NCBI RefSeq assembly: GCF_002002735.1
Contig: NZ_MUNY01000037.1
Location: 1 to 61,545 of the forward strand
DNA length: 61,545 nucleotides
Reading direction: 5' to 3'
Source: Algoriphagus sp. A40
GTDB taxonomy: Bacteria; Bacteroidota; Bacteroidia; Cytophagales; Cyclobacteriaceae
The notes below the pieces were generated by a model. The model had not been told where the DNA came from. It searched no databases and was given only the letters and a program-made list of their open reading frames with translations. Shown here piece after piece: positions 23,244 through 32,643 of the stretch (positions are counted from its first letter, which is position 1; every line of letters starts with the position of its first letter). The translations under genes were made by a program, and so were the position numbers.

Positions 23244-24812
23244 TTAATTCACCCCAACAGCTGCTCCAGCGTTTAGATTTCCATAACCATATTGTGAATT
23301 TCGATTCGGAAAAAGCGCCGATGTAGACCTTAGCCTATCCAACACCTGTGTCCGATTCCACCCGGGATTTTTTGCCCATACCAAAGCTGCGATTCCGGAA
23401 GCGGTTGATGCAGCTACAGAGGAACCACCGACTGTAGAAGGGCTATTTCCGGAGTCTGCGACTGTGATCGGTTTGGTGTTGGTTCCAGCCCTTTCCATTA
23501 TGACTGTAAATTCAACTTTTGAACCGGAATGACAAGTATCACATCGTTGATAGCCGATACCTTCTTTCACCCCGGTCACAGCCACAGTTTCGGCCATGGT
23601 GGCAGGAAATATCACTCCAAACCAATTGGTGAATGAAGTGGAAGTCCCAGCTGCAGCAAAGATCAGTTTGCCACGATTGTATGCATAACGAACCGCATCA
23701 GCAACTTTGGAATTGGAAAAAACATCACCGATGGACATGCTGATAATTTTGACATCAGTTCTATTACCTAGCAAGACTAAGGCTTCTGCCACACCATTCT
23801 TTTCATCTGAAGTATTAACGATCACATCGCTTGTGCCTCTGACCGAGATCAGATTGGAATTGTAAGCGACACCTACAGCATTGCCAACGGTATTTCGAGG
23901 AGAACCAACAACTCCGGCCATTGCTGTACCGTGTCCGCATTGGTCGTTTGGACCATCATAGTTTTTCCAGATCAAAAATCCGGTTTTGAAGGTTCCGAAT
24001 TTCAGAAGTGTCCTGCCCGAAGATTCTCCCGAATTGAAGGAAGATCCGAACAAGGACTGGTTGGGAGAAAGTCCGGTGTCAATCACTCCAACTGTAATTC
24101 CCGCTCCGGTACTTTGAGCCCAAGCTTGGGTGATTCCCATTTGGGGATAGTTCCAGGAAGCTTTTGCCTCGGGAGAAACGACGGAATAATCAGAAGCAGA
24201 AAGATTTGACTGAGGTTCATTGGAGCATCCCGAATCACTTGTGATCCTTCCGTAGGGATTATCACCGTTGAGCAGCTCGTAATTAAACTGGTAACCTACC
24301 GGCTCAAAATACCTCACCTCGGGCATTTTACGGAGATTCTGAAGCACTTCAAAATCCGCGATTTTCACTTCGAGGTAAGGAAGTGATCCATGGATTTCTG
24401 CCTCTTGACCCTTCACCCGGTAAGTTGGGCTTTCATTTTTCTCCAAAGTCTCAGAGATCATACTTACAATCTTTGAAGCTGAGAATTGCCAGGACTCGCT
24501 CTTCACATCATCCAGCCCAATCCTGGAATTTGGCTGCTGGAGCTCGGAAGGTTTATACCCGATTGTCAAAATAGAATCCCCGTACATCAGTGCACTGAAA
24601 AGCAGCAGGTCACTTTGCTCCATCCATACAAAATCTCCGGTTTCCTGGATTGACTTGAGAATGATCTGATCAATTTCCGATTGGGGAATCAGGTCATTTT
24701 TCACCTCATTTTTCTCCGAAAGGGAGACCGACGGCTTTTCTTCCTGAGTACAGGAAAAAACTAAAATAGCCCCAAAGATCAGGGCTGGGTTGATTTTGAG
24801 TTTTAAAAACAT
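23244..24812 (-). CDS. S8 family serine peptidase (subtilase), lipoprotein
   Basis: The open frame extends to 24989, but the ATG at 24812 gives a clear lipoprotein signal (MFLKLKINPALIFGAILVFSC), so I use it: 522 residues. After a propeptide-like region (~25-185), the subtilase domain has Asp in VGVIDTG near 245, His in CGHGTAMAG near 294 and the nucleophile in GGSSVAAS near 464. The last replaces the usual GTSMA(A/S)P: the motif lacks the Thr and Pro, although Ser and the following AA-type helix remain. It ends at YGYGNLNAGAAVGVN, the usual end of the catalytic domain. A surface or periplasm-facing lipid-anchored protease is likely. A Cys pair (QRCDTC) in the domain is unusual. No sorting domain is attached. 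Confidence 0.87.
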   Translation of the reverse strand: MFLKLKINPALIFGAILVFSCTQEEKPSVSLSEKNEVKNDLIPQSEIDQIILKSIQETGDFVWMEQSDLLLFSALMYGDSILTIGYKPSELQQPNSRIGLDDVKSESWQFSASKIVSMISETLEKNESPTYRVKGQEAEIHGSLPYLEVKIADFEVLQNLRKMPEVRYFEPVGYQFNYELLNGDNPYGRITSDSGCSNEPQSNLSASDYSVVSPEAKASWNYPQMGITQAWAQSTGAGITVGVIDTGLSPNQSLFGSSFNSGESSGRTLLKFGTFKTGFLIWKNYDGPNDQCGHGTAMAGVVGSPRNTVGNAVGVAYNSNLISVRGTSDVIVNTSDEKNGVAEALVLLGNRTDVKIISMSIGDVFSNSKVADAVRYAYNRGKLIFAAAGTSTSFTNWFGVIFPATMAETVAVTGVKEGIGYQRCDTCHSGSKVEFTVIMERAGTNTKPITVADSGNSPSTVGGSSVAASTASGIAALVWAKNPGWNRTQVLDRLRSTSALFPNRNSQYGYGNLNAGAAVGVN

Positions 24813-25019
24813 GGCTAAAAAAGAGTTATATAAATTGATCATCAGGAAGTTACCTGATTTAAATCCGGAAGTAAAATTGAGAAGCACATTTTTAATCCGG
24901 CTCAAATTCCCTCCTCCACTAGCCCATTCTTTGGGGCTGATAAAAGTCATGAAATCTGCTGTTGAGTTTGGATAGATTGCACGACACATCCCTTAATTTC
25001 TTTTCAAAATCCTTTTTGT

Positions 25020-25865
25020 ATGAGCAAAAGCGCTAAAGACATCAAGCCCTTAAGTCCTGAGGAGTGGGAAAAATCATGGCAAGAGCACTGGGCGAAATCC
25101 CAGATGAATTATGAATTACCTCCCAACCTCAGTAAAAAACTAAAGGATGAAAGGGAGTTTCTTTCCCAAACCAGAAGTCCTCAAAAGGACAAAAAGAAGC
25201 TGGAAAAAGTCAACAAGGAGTTTGAAATGGCTTTAAAAAAAATGGACAAAATCGGGCCTGCGGTGACTGTGTTTGGTTCGGCAAGATTTCGACCCGGAGA
25301 TGAATATTACGAACTGGCCAGGAAGACCGGAGAAGTGTTTGCCAAAGCAGGCTTTTCGGTATTGACAGGCGGTGGTCCGGGTGCCATGGAAGCTGCCAAT
25401 AAGGGGGCTTTTGAAGTGGGAGGAAAAACCTACGGACTCAACATCATCCTTCCTAACGAGCAGGACCCCAATCCCTATGTGGACGATACGATTGAGTTCA
25501 ATCACTTTTTTGTGCGCAAGACGATGTTGGTCAAGTATTCCTGTGCATACGTCGTAGTGCCTGGAGGATTGGGAACTTTGGACGAGCTGTTTGAAGCAGC
25601 TACCTTAATCCAGTGCAAGAAAATCGGTCCATTTCCACTCATTTTGATAGGTCAGGAGTTCTGGAAAGGCTTACGGGATTTTGTCGGCTTCATGGCCGAT
25701 CAAGGGGTGTTCTCCCCTGAAGAAGTTGGGTTTTCCAAAATTGTGGACACTCCGGAAGAAGCCGTGGAGTTAGTTCTGAAAAGCATTCCCAAGGATCTTC
25801 AAAAAATCCTGGATAAAGAAAAAAACAAGCTGAAGCCTCGAAAGTCCAAAAAGTCAAAGAAGTAA
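25020..25865 (+). CDS. LOG-family protein (TIGR00730-type nucleotide 5'-monophosphate phosphoribohydrolase)
   Basis: A 281-residue cytoplasmic Rossmann-fold protein. The LOG signatures GGGPGAMEAANKGA (residues ~116-129) and PGGLGTLDELFE (~180-191) are complete, so it should hydrolyse nucleoside 5'-monophosphates (AMP or modified AMP) to base plus ribose 5-phosphate. Compared with short LOG proteins it has a charged, helical N-terminal extension of about 75 residues (SPEEWEKSWQEHWAKSQ onward) and a Lys-rich tail (KLKPRKSKKSKK). The extension places it with the longer bacterial members. Divergent from the subtilase; no operon partner. Confidence 0.9.
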   Translation: MSKSAKDIKPLSPEEWEKSWQEHWAKSQMNYELPPNLSKKLKDEREFLSQTRSPQKDKKKLEKVNKEFEMALKKMDKIGPAVTVFGSARFRPGDEYYELARKTGEVFAKAGFSVLTGGGPGAMEAANKGAFEVGGKTYGLNIILPNEQDPNPYVDDTIEFNHFFVRKTMLVKYSCAYVVVPGGLGTLDELFEAATLIQCKKIGPFPLILIGQEFWKGLRDFVGFMADQGVFSPEEVGFSKIVDTPEEAVELVLKSIPKDLQKILDKEKNKLKPRKSKKSKK

Positions 25866-25969
25866 AAAAGACGGGAGACCAGAGTTAGCCGAATAAAAAA
25901 AACGTTTTTGTTCAACTTTGGTACAATACCTTAAACCCAATAATTATTTAACTCCATTAAAATTATAAA

Positions 25970-27364
25970 ATGATAGTCAAACTTTTTGGTGCTGCTGGAG
26001 GTGAAGTGACCGGCTCATGCTACTTAGTCCGAACAGAAAAGTCCGCCATTTTAATTGACTGCGGGATGTTTCAAGGCGGAAGAGATTCAGAAGCCAAAAA
26101 CCTGCTTCCCGAAGGGGCAAGACCCGACCAAGTTCAGGCGGTTTTATTAACCCACGGACATTTGGATCATACCGGAAGAGTGCCTCTTTTGATCAAACAT
26201 GGATTCAAAGGCCCGATCTTTAGCACCATCCAAACCCTGGAAATGAGTCAGATTATTCTCGAAGATTCCGCCCGACTCCAAGATGCCGATGCTGAGCGCC
26301 AAAACCGAAAGCATTGGGAACCCGGCAAACCTCTTGTCGAACCCCTGTATGAACCTGAGCATGTGGAAAAAATGAGGGACTTGATTAAGCCTATTTCATT
26401 TGGGATTTCGATTCAGATCACGGAAGATATTTCAGCAAGATGGATCGAAGCAGGACACATGCTGGGTTCAGGATGCATTGAGCTGATAGTGGAAGAGGAT
26501 GGAAAAAAGAAAGTCATTGCTTTTTCGGGTGACCTTGGCCCATTGAATTTGCCTTTGCTTCGCCCTTTTGAACATTTCCAACAGGCGGATTTGGTTTTTA
26601 TGGAGTCGACCTATGGAGACAGAAACCATAAATCTTACGAGGAAACAGTTGCTGATTTTGAGCAGATCGTCAAAGATGTAAGTGAAAACGGGGGAAAGAT
26701 TCTAATTCCGACTTTCGCAATCGGCAGAGCTCAGCAATTGCTTTATCATATGGCTGAAATCTACAATTCCGGAAAAATAAAGCCATTTCCAGTCTATTTG
26801 GACAGCCCGATGGCAATCCGTGCCACGGAAGTTTATCGAAATCACCAGGATTTGTTAGATGAGGAGTTTCAAGTTCTAAAACAAAGAGGCGCTTTCCCGG
26901 TCGATGAGCACTATTTTATTTCCAGTCCAAGCGGAGAATCATCCAAAGCCCTCAATGAGCTTAGCGGCCCCTGTATGATTTTGGCGGGTGCGGGGATGTG
27001 TAACGGTGGCCGGATTTTGCACCACCTCCGCCACAACCTCAGGGATCCAAATACCCATATCGTTATTGTAGGATTTCAATCCCAGGGTTCTTTGGGCCGA
27101 AAACTGGTGGAAAAGGCCGAATCGGTAAGGATTTTTGGCGAAGAGATTCCAGTGAATGCAAAAGTTCACACCTTAAATGGCTTCAGTGCTCATGCTGGAC
27201 AATCCGAATTATTGGAATGGTTTTCTTATCTCGCACCCTCCAAGCCTAAATTGGCGTTGGTACATGGGGAAGACCGCGCTCGTGTGATCCTGGCCCAATT
27301 GATTGAGGAAAAATTCGGAATCCGTCCGGAACTTCCTGAAATCGGCGATGTGATTGAAATTTAG
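25970..27364 (+). CDS. Beta-CASP metallo-beta-lactamase (RNA-processing type)
   Basis: The 464-residue cytoplasmic protein has the metal-binding HGHLDHTG (residues ~62-69), a second His in AGHMLGSG (~160), the SGDLG aspartate (~187), a beta-CASP insert (~240-365, PTFAIGRAQQLLYHM, VYLDSPMAIRATEVY) and a C-terminal RMMBL-like segment with GFSAHAGQSELLEWF (~404) and LVHGEDRAR. This is the CPSF73/Int11-like architecture, whose members are endo- or exonucleases acting on RNA. It is annotated in many genomes as MBL-fold hydrolase with RNA specificity domain. Length is typical. It stands alone, with about 100 bp of A/T-rich leader. Confidence 0.92.
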   Translation: MIVKLFGAAGGEVTGSCYLVRTEKSAILIDCGMFQGGRDSEAKNLLPEGARPDQVQAVLLTHGHLDHTGRVPLLIKHGFKGPIFSTIQTLEMSQIILEDSARLQDADAERQNRKHWEPGKPLVEPLYEPEHVEKMRDLIKPISFGISIQITEDISARWIEAGHMLGSGCIELIVEEDGKKKVIAFSGDLGPLNLPLLRPFEHFQQADLVFMESTYGDRNHKSYEETVADFEQIVKDVSENGGKILIPTFAIGRAQQLLYHMAEIYNSGKIKPFPVYLDSPMAIRATEVYRNHQDLLDEEFQVLKQRGAFPVDEHYFISSPSGESSKALNELSGPCMILAGAGMCNGGRILHHLRHNLRDPNTHIVIVGFQSQGSLGRKLVEKAESVRIFGEEIPVNAKVHTLNGFSAHAGQSELLEWFSYLAPSKPKLALVHGEDRARVILAQLIEEKFGIRPELPEIGDVIEI

Positions 27365-27394
27365 AAATAGAAAAAACTTAAAGTTCTATCGAAC

Positions 27395-29572
27395 ATGAAT
27401 CAACTCAGAACAATTGAAAATAGTATTAGTAGGATTTGCCTGACGCTGGCACTTTTGCTCCTTTCTGCCACCATAAGCCTTGCTCAGGTGGGCTGGCCCA
27501 AGGATATTTTTGCAAAAAACGGAGCAAAAATTACGGTTTATCAACCGCAACCGGAATCCATGACTGGCAACCAAATGGTGGGGCGCTCCGCCTTTTCTGT
27601 AGAGGAAACAACCGGAAGTGAATTGATATTTGGAGTATTCTGGTATTCTGCCACCATGCATACAGATCGGGACTCCCACATGATGACGTTGGAAAGCATA
27701 AAAATTACTGACGTAAAACTGCCGGGAGTTGAAGACCAGGAAAAGATTACCAAACTGAAATCCTTATTGGAAACTGAAATTCCGCTTTGGGGACTCGAAT
27801 CCACCCTAGAAGAAATCAACGCAACAATTGAAATTGATCAAATCAATGTAAGTGAGGGACTTAACAATGAAGCTCCGGATATTTTTTATGCCGAAGAACC
27901 GACTTTGTTATTACTTTTTGACGGAGAACCCAAAACAGAGCAGGACAAAGACCTGAAAATGAGCCGGGTAATCAACACAGCTTTCCTGATTTTACAAGCC
28001 GCTGAAGACAAAAAGTACTACTTATATGCCGGTCAAGGTTGGTACTCCTCGTCTCAGATCAAGGAGGGCTATGCCCTGACATCCAAGCTTCCCAAGTCCA
28101 TAACTGAGGTGGATAAGCAAATCAAAGAGCAACAAACAGAAAAACCCAACACTAAGGTCAAAGCTCCCAAAAAGGTGATTTCCAGCACTACCCCTGCCGA
28201 AATCATCCAATCCGATGGCAAGGCAGATTTTAAAAGCATCGAGGGAACGAACTTGCTTTATATGTCCAACTCAGACAATAATATCTTCAGATACCTCGAT
28301 GACCAAAAATACTATTTGTTGCTTTCCGGCAGATGGTACGCTTCAGGAAAACTGGAGGGGTCATGGGAATACATCGCTGCGGAAAAGTTACCTACTGAAT
28401 TCGCCAAAATCCCTGAAAATTCTGAAAAAGGAATTGTCCTTGCCAGTGTGCCGGGCACCCAGGCCAGTTTGGATGCGATTCACGATGCACAGGTTCCACA
28501 GACAGCCAAAGTAGACCGTGCAAAAGCGACTTTGGAAGTCACTTACGATGGCGAGCCCAAATTTGAAAAGATTGAGGGGACTTCCCTGGATTTGGCAATG
28601 AACACCAAAAGCACTGTACTTAAATCCGGCAACAAGTATTACGCGGTAGACAATGGGATCTGGTTTGTAGCCTCCAATGCCAAAGGCCCCTGGAAGGCAA
28701 GTGACGAACGACCAAAAGATGTAGATGATATTCCAGCCACTTCACCTGCCTACAATGTCAAATATGTCTACATCTATGAATCAACTCCTGAGGTGATCTA
28801 TGTAGGATACACTCCGGGATATATGGGAAGCTACGTCTATGGTCCAACTGTGGTTTATGGCACCGGTTATTATTACAATCCATGGTACGGACCCTATTAC
28901 TATCCCCGTCCGGTAACTTATGGATTCAGTATGCATTACAATCCCTGGACCGGCTGGAGCATGGGCTTCACTATGAGTTATGGATTTTTCACCTTTGGTA
29001 TTTATGGTGGGGGCGGATACTGGGGACCTGGAGCCTACAGACCTCCTTATTATGGAGGAGGATATGGAAACAATGTCTTTATCAACAACGGGGATATCAA
29101 TATCGACCGCTCCAATAATATCTACAATAATAGAGACCATGTGTCCACCCGTGATGTTCAGCGTGGAGACAGAGGGAATTCAGCAACTACCAGACCTGCA
29201 ACAGGACAAAGACCAAGCACGCAACCTGGAGTTTCCACCAATGACAGAAACAGAACTTCTGGTGCCGGAACACCTTCAGCTTCCCAACAGCCAGCAAACC
29301 GGGGGGCAATGGCTGGTGCCGGGACCCGAGATGTATATTCAGACAAAAGCGGAAACGTATATAACCGGGATACTAACGGAAATTGGAGTCAGCGGCAGGG
29401 AAATTCTTGGCAACAAACCAATAATCAGCCTTCCCAGATGAATAAAGACTACCAAAATCGCCAGCGAAGCACTACTCAAAACCAAAGCTTTCAGCAAACC
29501 AACCGAGGAGGTAATATGGGTGGTGCCCGTGCAGGCGGCGGAGCACGAGGAGGCGGAGGCCGAATGCGATAA
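27395..29572 (+). CDS. Secreted protein with three tandem YY/WY repeats and a Tyr/Gly-rich, then low-complexity tail
   Basis: A 725-residue protein of no family I recognise. A signal peptide ends near residue 30 (LLLLSATISLAQ). Residues ~35-160 form a unique domain. Three related units of about 65 residues follow at ~168-235, ~268-335 and ~380-440; each reads roughly F-x-I-x-GT-x-L-x-M, KYYL or KYYA, G-x-WY or G-x-WF, G-x-W, P. Residues ~455-560 are extremely rich in Tyr, Gly, Pro and Trp (YNPWYGPYYYPRP), and ~570-725 are disordered, rich in Asn, Gln, Arg, Ser and Thr, ending GGARGGGGRMR. A surface or matrix protein is suggested by composition only. It starts 30 bp after the beta-CASP gene and ends at a strong terminator. 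Confidence 0.82.
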   Translation: MNQLRTIENSISRICLTLALLLLSATISLAQVGWPKDIFAKNGAKITVYQPQPESMTGNQMVGRSAFSVEETTGSELIFGVFWYSATMHTDRDSHMMTLESIKITDVKLPGVEDQEKITKLKSLLETEIPLWGLESTLEEINATIEIDQINVSEGLNNEAPDIFYAEEPTLLLLFDGEPKTEQDKDLKMSRVINTAFLILQAAEDKKYYLYAGQGWYSSSQIKEGYALTSKLPKSITEVDKQIKEQQTEKPNTKVKAPKKVISSTTPAEIIQSDGKADFKSIEGTNLLYMSNSDNNIFRYLDDQKYYLLLSGRWYASGKLEGSWEYIAAEKLPTEFAKIPENSEKGIVLASVPGTQASLDAIHDAQVPQTAKVDRAKATLEVTYDGEPKFEKIEGTSLDLAMNTKSTVLKSGNKYYAVDNGIWFVASNAKGPWKASDERPKDVDDIPATSPAYNVKYVYIYESTPEVIYVGYTPGYMGSYVYGPTVVYGTGYYYNPWYGPYYYPRPVTYGFSMHYNPWTGWSMGFTMSYGFFTFGIYGGGGYWGPGAYRPPYYGGGYGNNVFINNGDINIDRSNNIYNNRDHVSTRDVQRGDRGNSATTRPATGQRPSTQPGVSTNDRNRTSGAGTPSASQQPANRGAMAGAGTRDVYSDKSGNVYNRDTNGNWSQRQGNSWQQTNNQPSQMNKDYQNRQRSTTQNQSFQQTNRGGNMGGARAGGGARGGGGRMR

Positions 29573-29576
29573 ATTC

Positions 29577-29619
29577 AAAAGCCCGGAGGATTGAATTCCC
29601 CCGGGCTTTTTATTTTTTT
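29577..29619 (+). terminator. Rho-independent terminator after the Tyr/Gly-rich protein
   Basis: AAAAGCCCGG (29577-29586) pairs with CCGGGCTTTT (29601-29610), and T-rich sequence continues to 29619. It begins five bases after the stop codon. Confidence 0.85.
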
Positions 29620-29660
29620 GTGGATCCGATTTTACATCAGTATTAAAAAATTTACCAATT

Positions 29661-29788
29661 GGTCTCGACAAGCTCGACCACCGGAATATTGTTTAAAGTT
29701 GGGGAATGGGAGGAAAATGCGGCTGAGCCGCATTTTCCTCCCATTCCCTTATTAGCCACAATCTCGGTGGCCGAGCGAAGTCGAGGCC
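29661..29788. mobile_element. MITE-like nested palindrome in the 29573-29903 spacer
   Basis: The 331-bp spacer between 29572 and 29904 has no gene. It holds the terminator above and this ~128-bp element. Imperfect outer inverted repeats lie at 29661-29682 (GGTCTCGACAAGCTCGACCA...) and 29765-29788 (CGGTGGCCGAGCGAAGTCGA...). Inside, 29702-29724 and 29726-29748 are perfect 23-bp reverse complements around a single base. The outer words belong to a type of dispersed repeat I recall from many Bacteroidota genomes. No coding capacity. A non-autonomous mobile element or REP-type element is likely. Confidence 0.6.
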
Positions 29789-29903
29789 ATTTTGACCTTT
29801 TGGCAAAGAAGCGGATAACCAGATATTTTTTTATGAAAACTGGAACTTAAGAGCCATTCCTAGAACTGAACTTTAATCACTGATCTCCGCGACTGCAAAC
29901 TGA

Positions 29904-31085
29904 TCACTGCTCACTTCCTTTCCTCGGTTCCCGGGTTCCTTCAAAAAGCTCATATTTCAAAAGGCGGCAATCAATCGTTCCGTTCCAAAATTCAATTCTT
30001 CGGCTTGCTTTCAATCCGACTTTTTTGGCCAGTTCCAGATTTCCGGTAAAAATATAGCCCCGATAACCCGCACACTTTTGCTTCATAAAGTCCCCCATCC
30101 GCTTGTAGGTGATTTCCAACTCGTCGTTTTCACCCAATCGCTCGCCATATTCCGGATTGAACATAATCACGCCACGGGGTCTTTCCGGAATTTCAGTCTC
30201 TGCAAAATCACAGGTTTGAAATTCAATCATGTGGTCCACACCGGAGAAGGCTGCATTTTCCTGGGCGAAGGAAATCGCCTGAAGTGAAATATCAGAGGCA
30301 ATGATTTTTACCTCAGTTGCTTCCACGATTTTACCTTCCAGTTTTTTCTTTTTAGCCTGAAAAGCTTCCTCACTATAGCCCAAAATATGTTGAAAGGAAT
30401 AATGATCCCGAAACAAACCCGGATAGCGCTTAGTGGCCATCAGCGCGGCTTCGATTGCCAAAGTCCCCGAACCGCACATCGGATTGATGAAGGGTACACG
30501 GGTATTCCATTCGGTAGCATAAATCGTTGCAGCAGCCAAAGCTTCCATCATCGGAGCTTTTCCAGGTATTTTGCGATAGCCATGCTTGGCCAATGTCTCT
30601 CCGGAAGTGTTGATGTAAACCGAAGCCTGAGTTTCTTTCCAATATACCTGAATCACCAGACCGTCGAAATCCGAACCGGAGTCCGGCCTTCTCCCTTTTT
30701 GCTCCCGAAAACGGTCCACGATCGCATCTTTCACCTTGACATTGACGATGAGCGGAGTGGTGATGGATTCATTCTCCGCAACTGAATTCACCGAAAAGTA
30801 GCCATCCACATCCAGGTATTCCTCCCAGGCGATGGATTTGAATTTTCGGTAGATGTCCTCTGCATTCTGCAAGTAAAAGGATTTAATCTCATACAGCACG
30901 TGCGAGGCTGTCCGCAAATGAAGGTTGAGATCCATGCAATCCTCCAAACTGGCCCGAAGTTCGATCCCGGTTCGAATGACAGAGGTCGGCACAAATCCCA
31001 ATTCACGAACTTCCTGCTCCAGGTAAGTGACCGAACGATCTTTGCAGGTGATAAAAACTTTTCCTTTTATGTTAAAATCAATCAT
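29904..31085 (-). CDS. THUMP-domain class I rRNA methyltransferase (RlmL/RlmK-like)
   Basis: The frame is open to 31169, but the ATG at 31085 (MIDFNIKGKVFITCKDRS) matches the usual start of the family; 393 residues. A THUMP RNA-binding domain occupies ~45-150, followed by the methyltransferase domain with PMCGSGTLAIEAA near 200-212, DISLQAISFAQENA near 268 and the catalytic NPEYGERLG near 310, the Asn-Pro-x-Tyr motif of N-methylating enzymes. It should methylate a 23S rRNA guanine, as the N2-methyltransferase RlmL does. The short form lacks the second (RlmK) domain of enterobacterial RlmKL. It is divergent from the sugar regulon; the operator at 31165 lies 80 bp upstream of its start, so coregulation is possible but not expected. 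Confidence 0.92.
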   Translation of the reverse strand: MIDFNIKGKVFITCKDRSVTYLEQEVRELGFVPTSVIRTGIELRASLEDCMDLNLHLRTASHVLYEIKSFYLQNAEDIYRKFKSIAWEEYLDVDGYFSVNSVAENESITTPLIVNVKVKDAIVDRFREQKGRRPDSGSDFDGLVIQVYWKETQASVYINTSGETLAKHGYRKIPGKAPMMEALAAATIYATEWNTRVPFINPMCGSGTLAIEAALMATKRYPGLFRDHYSFQHILGYSEEAFQAKKKKLEGKIVEATEVKIIASDISLQAISFAQENAAFSGVDHMIEFQTCDFAETEIPERPRGVIMFNPEYGERLGENDELEITYKRMGDFMKQKCAGYRGYIFTGNLELAKKVGLKASRRIEFWNGTIDCRLLKYELFEGTREPRKGSEQ

Positions 31086-31164
31086 GCGCAAAAGTAAGAA
31101 TTGGCTCGGGAGTTTTCCGATAAAATGAAGCAATTGACCATTTATCCGTTTCGGATACAAAACT

Positions 31165-31178
31165 CGCAATCGATTCCG
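31165..31178. promoter_or_regulatory. LacI-family operator copy 1 (CGCAATCGATTCCG)
   Basis: A 14-bp pseudo-palindrome with an AATCGATT centre and CG at each end, 76 bp upstream of the DUF1080 gene ATG. The identical sequence occurs at 34209 and a one-base variant at 40302, each before a transcription unit of the same sugar locus, which encodes a LacI-type regulator. Confidence 0.75.
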
Positions 31179-31254
31179 TAAATTGAAAATGAATTGGGTT
31201 GCCCAAGCAGGACTTAATCAGGAATTTTAACCAGTACCCAAAACCAAAAAAACA

Positions 31255-32631
31255 ATGAACTACATGTTAAGAAAGAGCATTTTCTTTCTCTCAAGTTTGG
31301 CAATATTGAATAGTGCCCAAGCTCAAAAAGGCGAAAAAGATTGGAAAAATCTATTTAATGGCAAAGATCTAACTGGTTGGAAAGCCGTCGCAGGAACTGC
31401 TAAATACGAAGTGGTAAACGGAGAAATCGTAGGTACCTCCGTGGCCAAATCTCCCAATACCTTTTTGATCACCGAAGAGACTTACGGGGATTTTATCCTG
31501 GAATTGGAATTGAAAGTAGAAGACCTCACCAGCAACTCCGGTGTGATGGTCAGAGGACAATTTGACCCCGCTGCCCGTGAAGGCAAAGGACTTGTTTTCG
31601 GCTATCAGATCGAATGTGATCCATTGGAAAGAGCCTGGACAGGTGGAATTTACGATGAAGCCCGAAGAGGATGGTTGTATCCATTGGATCTAAACCCTGC
31701 AGCAAAAACTGCCTTTAAAATGGGTCAGTACAATAAATATCGCATTGAAATGATCGGTGGAGAGATCAAAACTTGGGTCAATGACCAAGAGGTGGCTTAC
31801 GTGGTGGATGATATGGACAAGACCGGATTTATCGGCTTGCAGGTTCATAGTGTCAAGGATGAGCACGCAGGAAGGAAAACCTACTTCAGGAACGTCCGAA
31901 TCAAAACAACTAACCTGGATCCAAAACCATTCAAAAACCCCATTTATGTAGTCAACACACGCGACAATGAACTGACTGCCCATGAAAAATCCAACGGTTG
32001 GAAATTGCTTTTCGATGGAAAAACCAGTGAGGGTTGGAGAAGTGGCAAAAGTGAAAGTTTTCCTGAATTCGGCTGGTCAACAACAAACGGTGAACTTGCC
32101 ATAGCAGCTACCCGAGGGGATGACAAGCGTCCTGGCGACATCGTGACCATAGAAAAATACGCTGCATTCGATTTCTCTTTTGACTTCAAATTTGCCGAAG
32201 GAGCCAATAGCGGAGTGAAATACTTTGTAACGCTTTCCGAAGGAAACACCGGTTCTGCCAGCGGTTTGGAATATCAGGTTTTGGATGACGAAAAACATCC
32301 GGATGCAAAAAACGGAATTGCCGGCAACCGAACACTTTCTTCCCTGTATGACCTGATCACATCCTCCAAAACCGCACGTCACACAAAAGGTGCTGGAGAA
32401 TGGAACAAAGGCCGTATTGTTGCCTATCCAGACAACCGGGTAGAACATTACCTCAACGGCGTGAAAGTCCTTGAATATGTGCGTGGATCAAAGGAATATC
32501 TTGACTTGGTGGCAAATTCAAAGTATAAGGAAATCAAAAACTTTGGACAAGCTTCTGAGGGATTCATTCTGCTTCAAGACCATTCTGATGATGTGAGGTA
32601 CAAAAACATCAAAATCAGAAAACTGAAATAA
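31255..32631 (+). CDS. Secreted tandem DUF1080 protein (3-keto-glycoside hydrolase/lyase family)
   Basis: The 458-residue protein has a signal peptide (RKSIFFLSSLAILNSAQAQ) and two DUF1080 concanavalin-like domains: ~27-222 (WKNLFNGKDLTGWKA, GDFILELELKV, NSGVMVRGQF) and ~245-457 (WKLLFDGKTSEGWRS, FDFSFDFKFAEGANSGVKYFV, HYLNGVKVLEY). Family members cleave glycosides that have been oxidised to 3-keto sugars. The gene 12 bp downstream encodes a Tat-exported Gfo/Idh/MocA oxidoreductase, which could make such keto sugars, so the pair forms a plausible oxidise-then-cleave unit in the periplasm. The first domain contains a typical R-G-Q metal/carbohydrate-site segment. A LacI-type operator lies upstream. 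Confidence 0.9.
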   Translation: MNYMLRKSIFFLSSLAILNSAQAQKGEKDWKNLFNGKDLTGWKAVAGTAKYEVVNGEIVGTSVAKSPNTFLITEETYGDFILELELKVEDLTSNSGVMVRGQFDPAAREGKGLVFGYQIECDPLERAWTGGIYDEARRGWLYPLDLNPAAKTAFKMGQYNKYRIEMIGGEIKTWVNDQEVAYVVDDMDKTGFIGLQVHSVKDEHAGRKTYFRNVRIKTTNLDPKPFKNPIYVVNTRDNELTAHEKSNGWKLLFDGKTSEGWRSGKSESFPEFGWSTTNGELAIAATRGDDKRPGDIVTIEKYAAFDFSFDFKFAEGANSGVKYFVTLSEGNTGSASGLEYQVLDDEKHPDAKNGIAGNRTLSSLYDLITSSKTARHTKGAGEWNKGRIVAYPDNRVEHYLNGVKVLEYVRGSKEYLDLVANSKYKEIKNFGQASEGFILLQDHSDDVRYKNIKIRKLK

Positions 32632-32643
32632 ACCTCTAATACC

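Noticed and set aside
28980..29441. 153-codon alternate plus-strand frame in the Tyr/Gly-rich gene
   Set aside because: Arises from the low-complexity repeats read in another frame; the main frame has a signal peptide and repeat domains.
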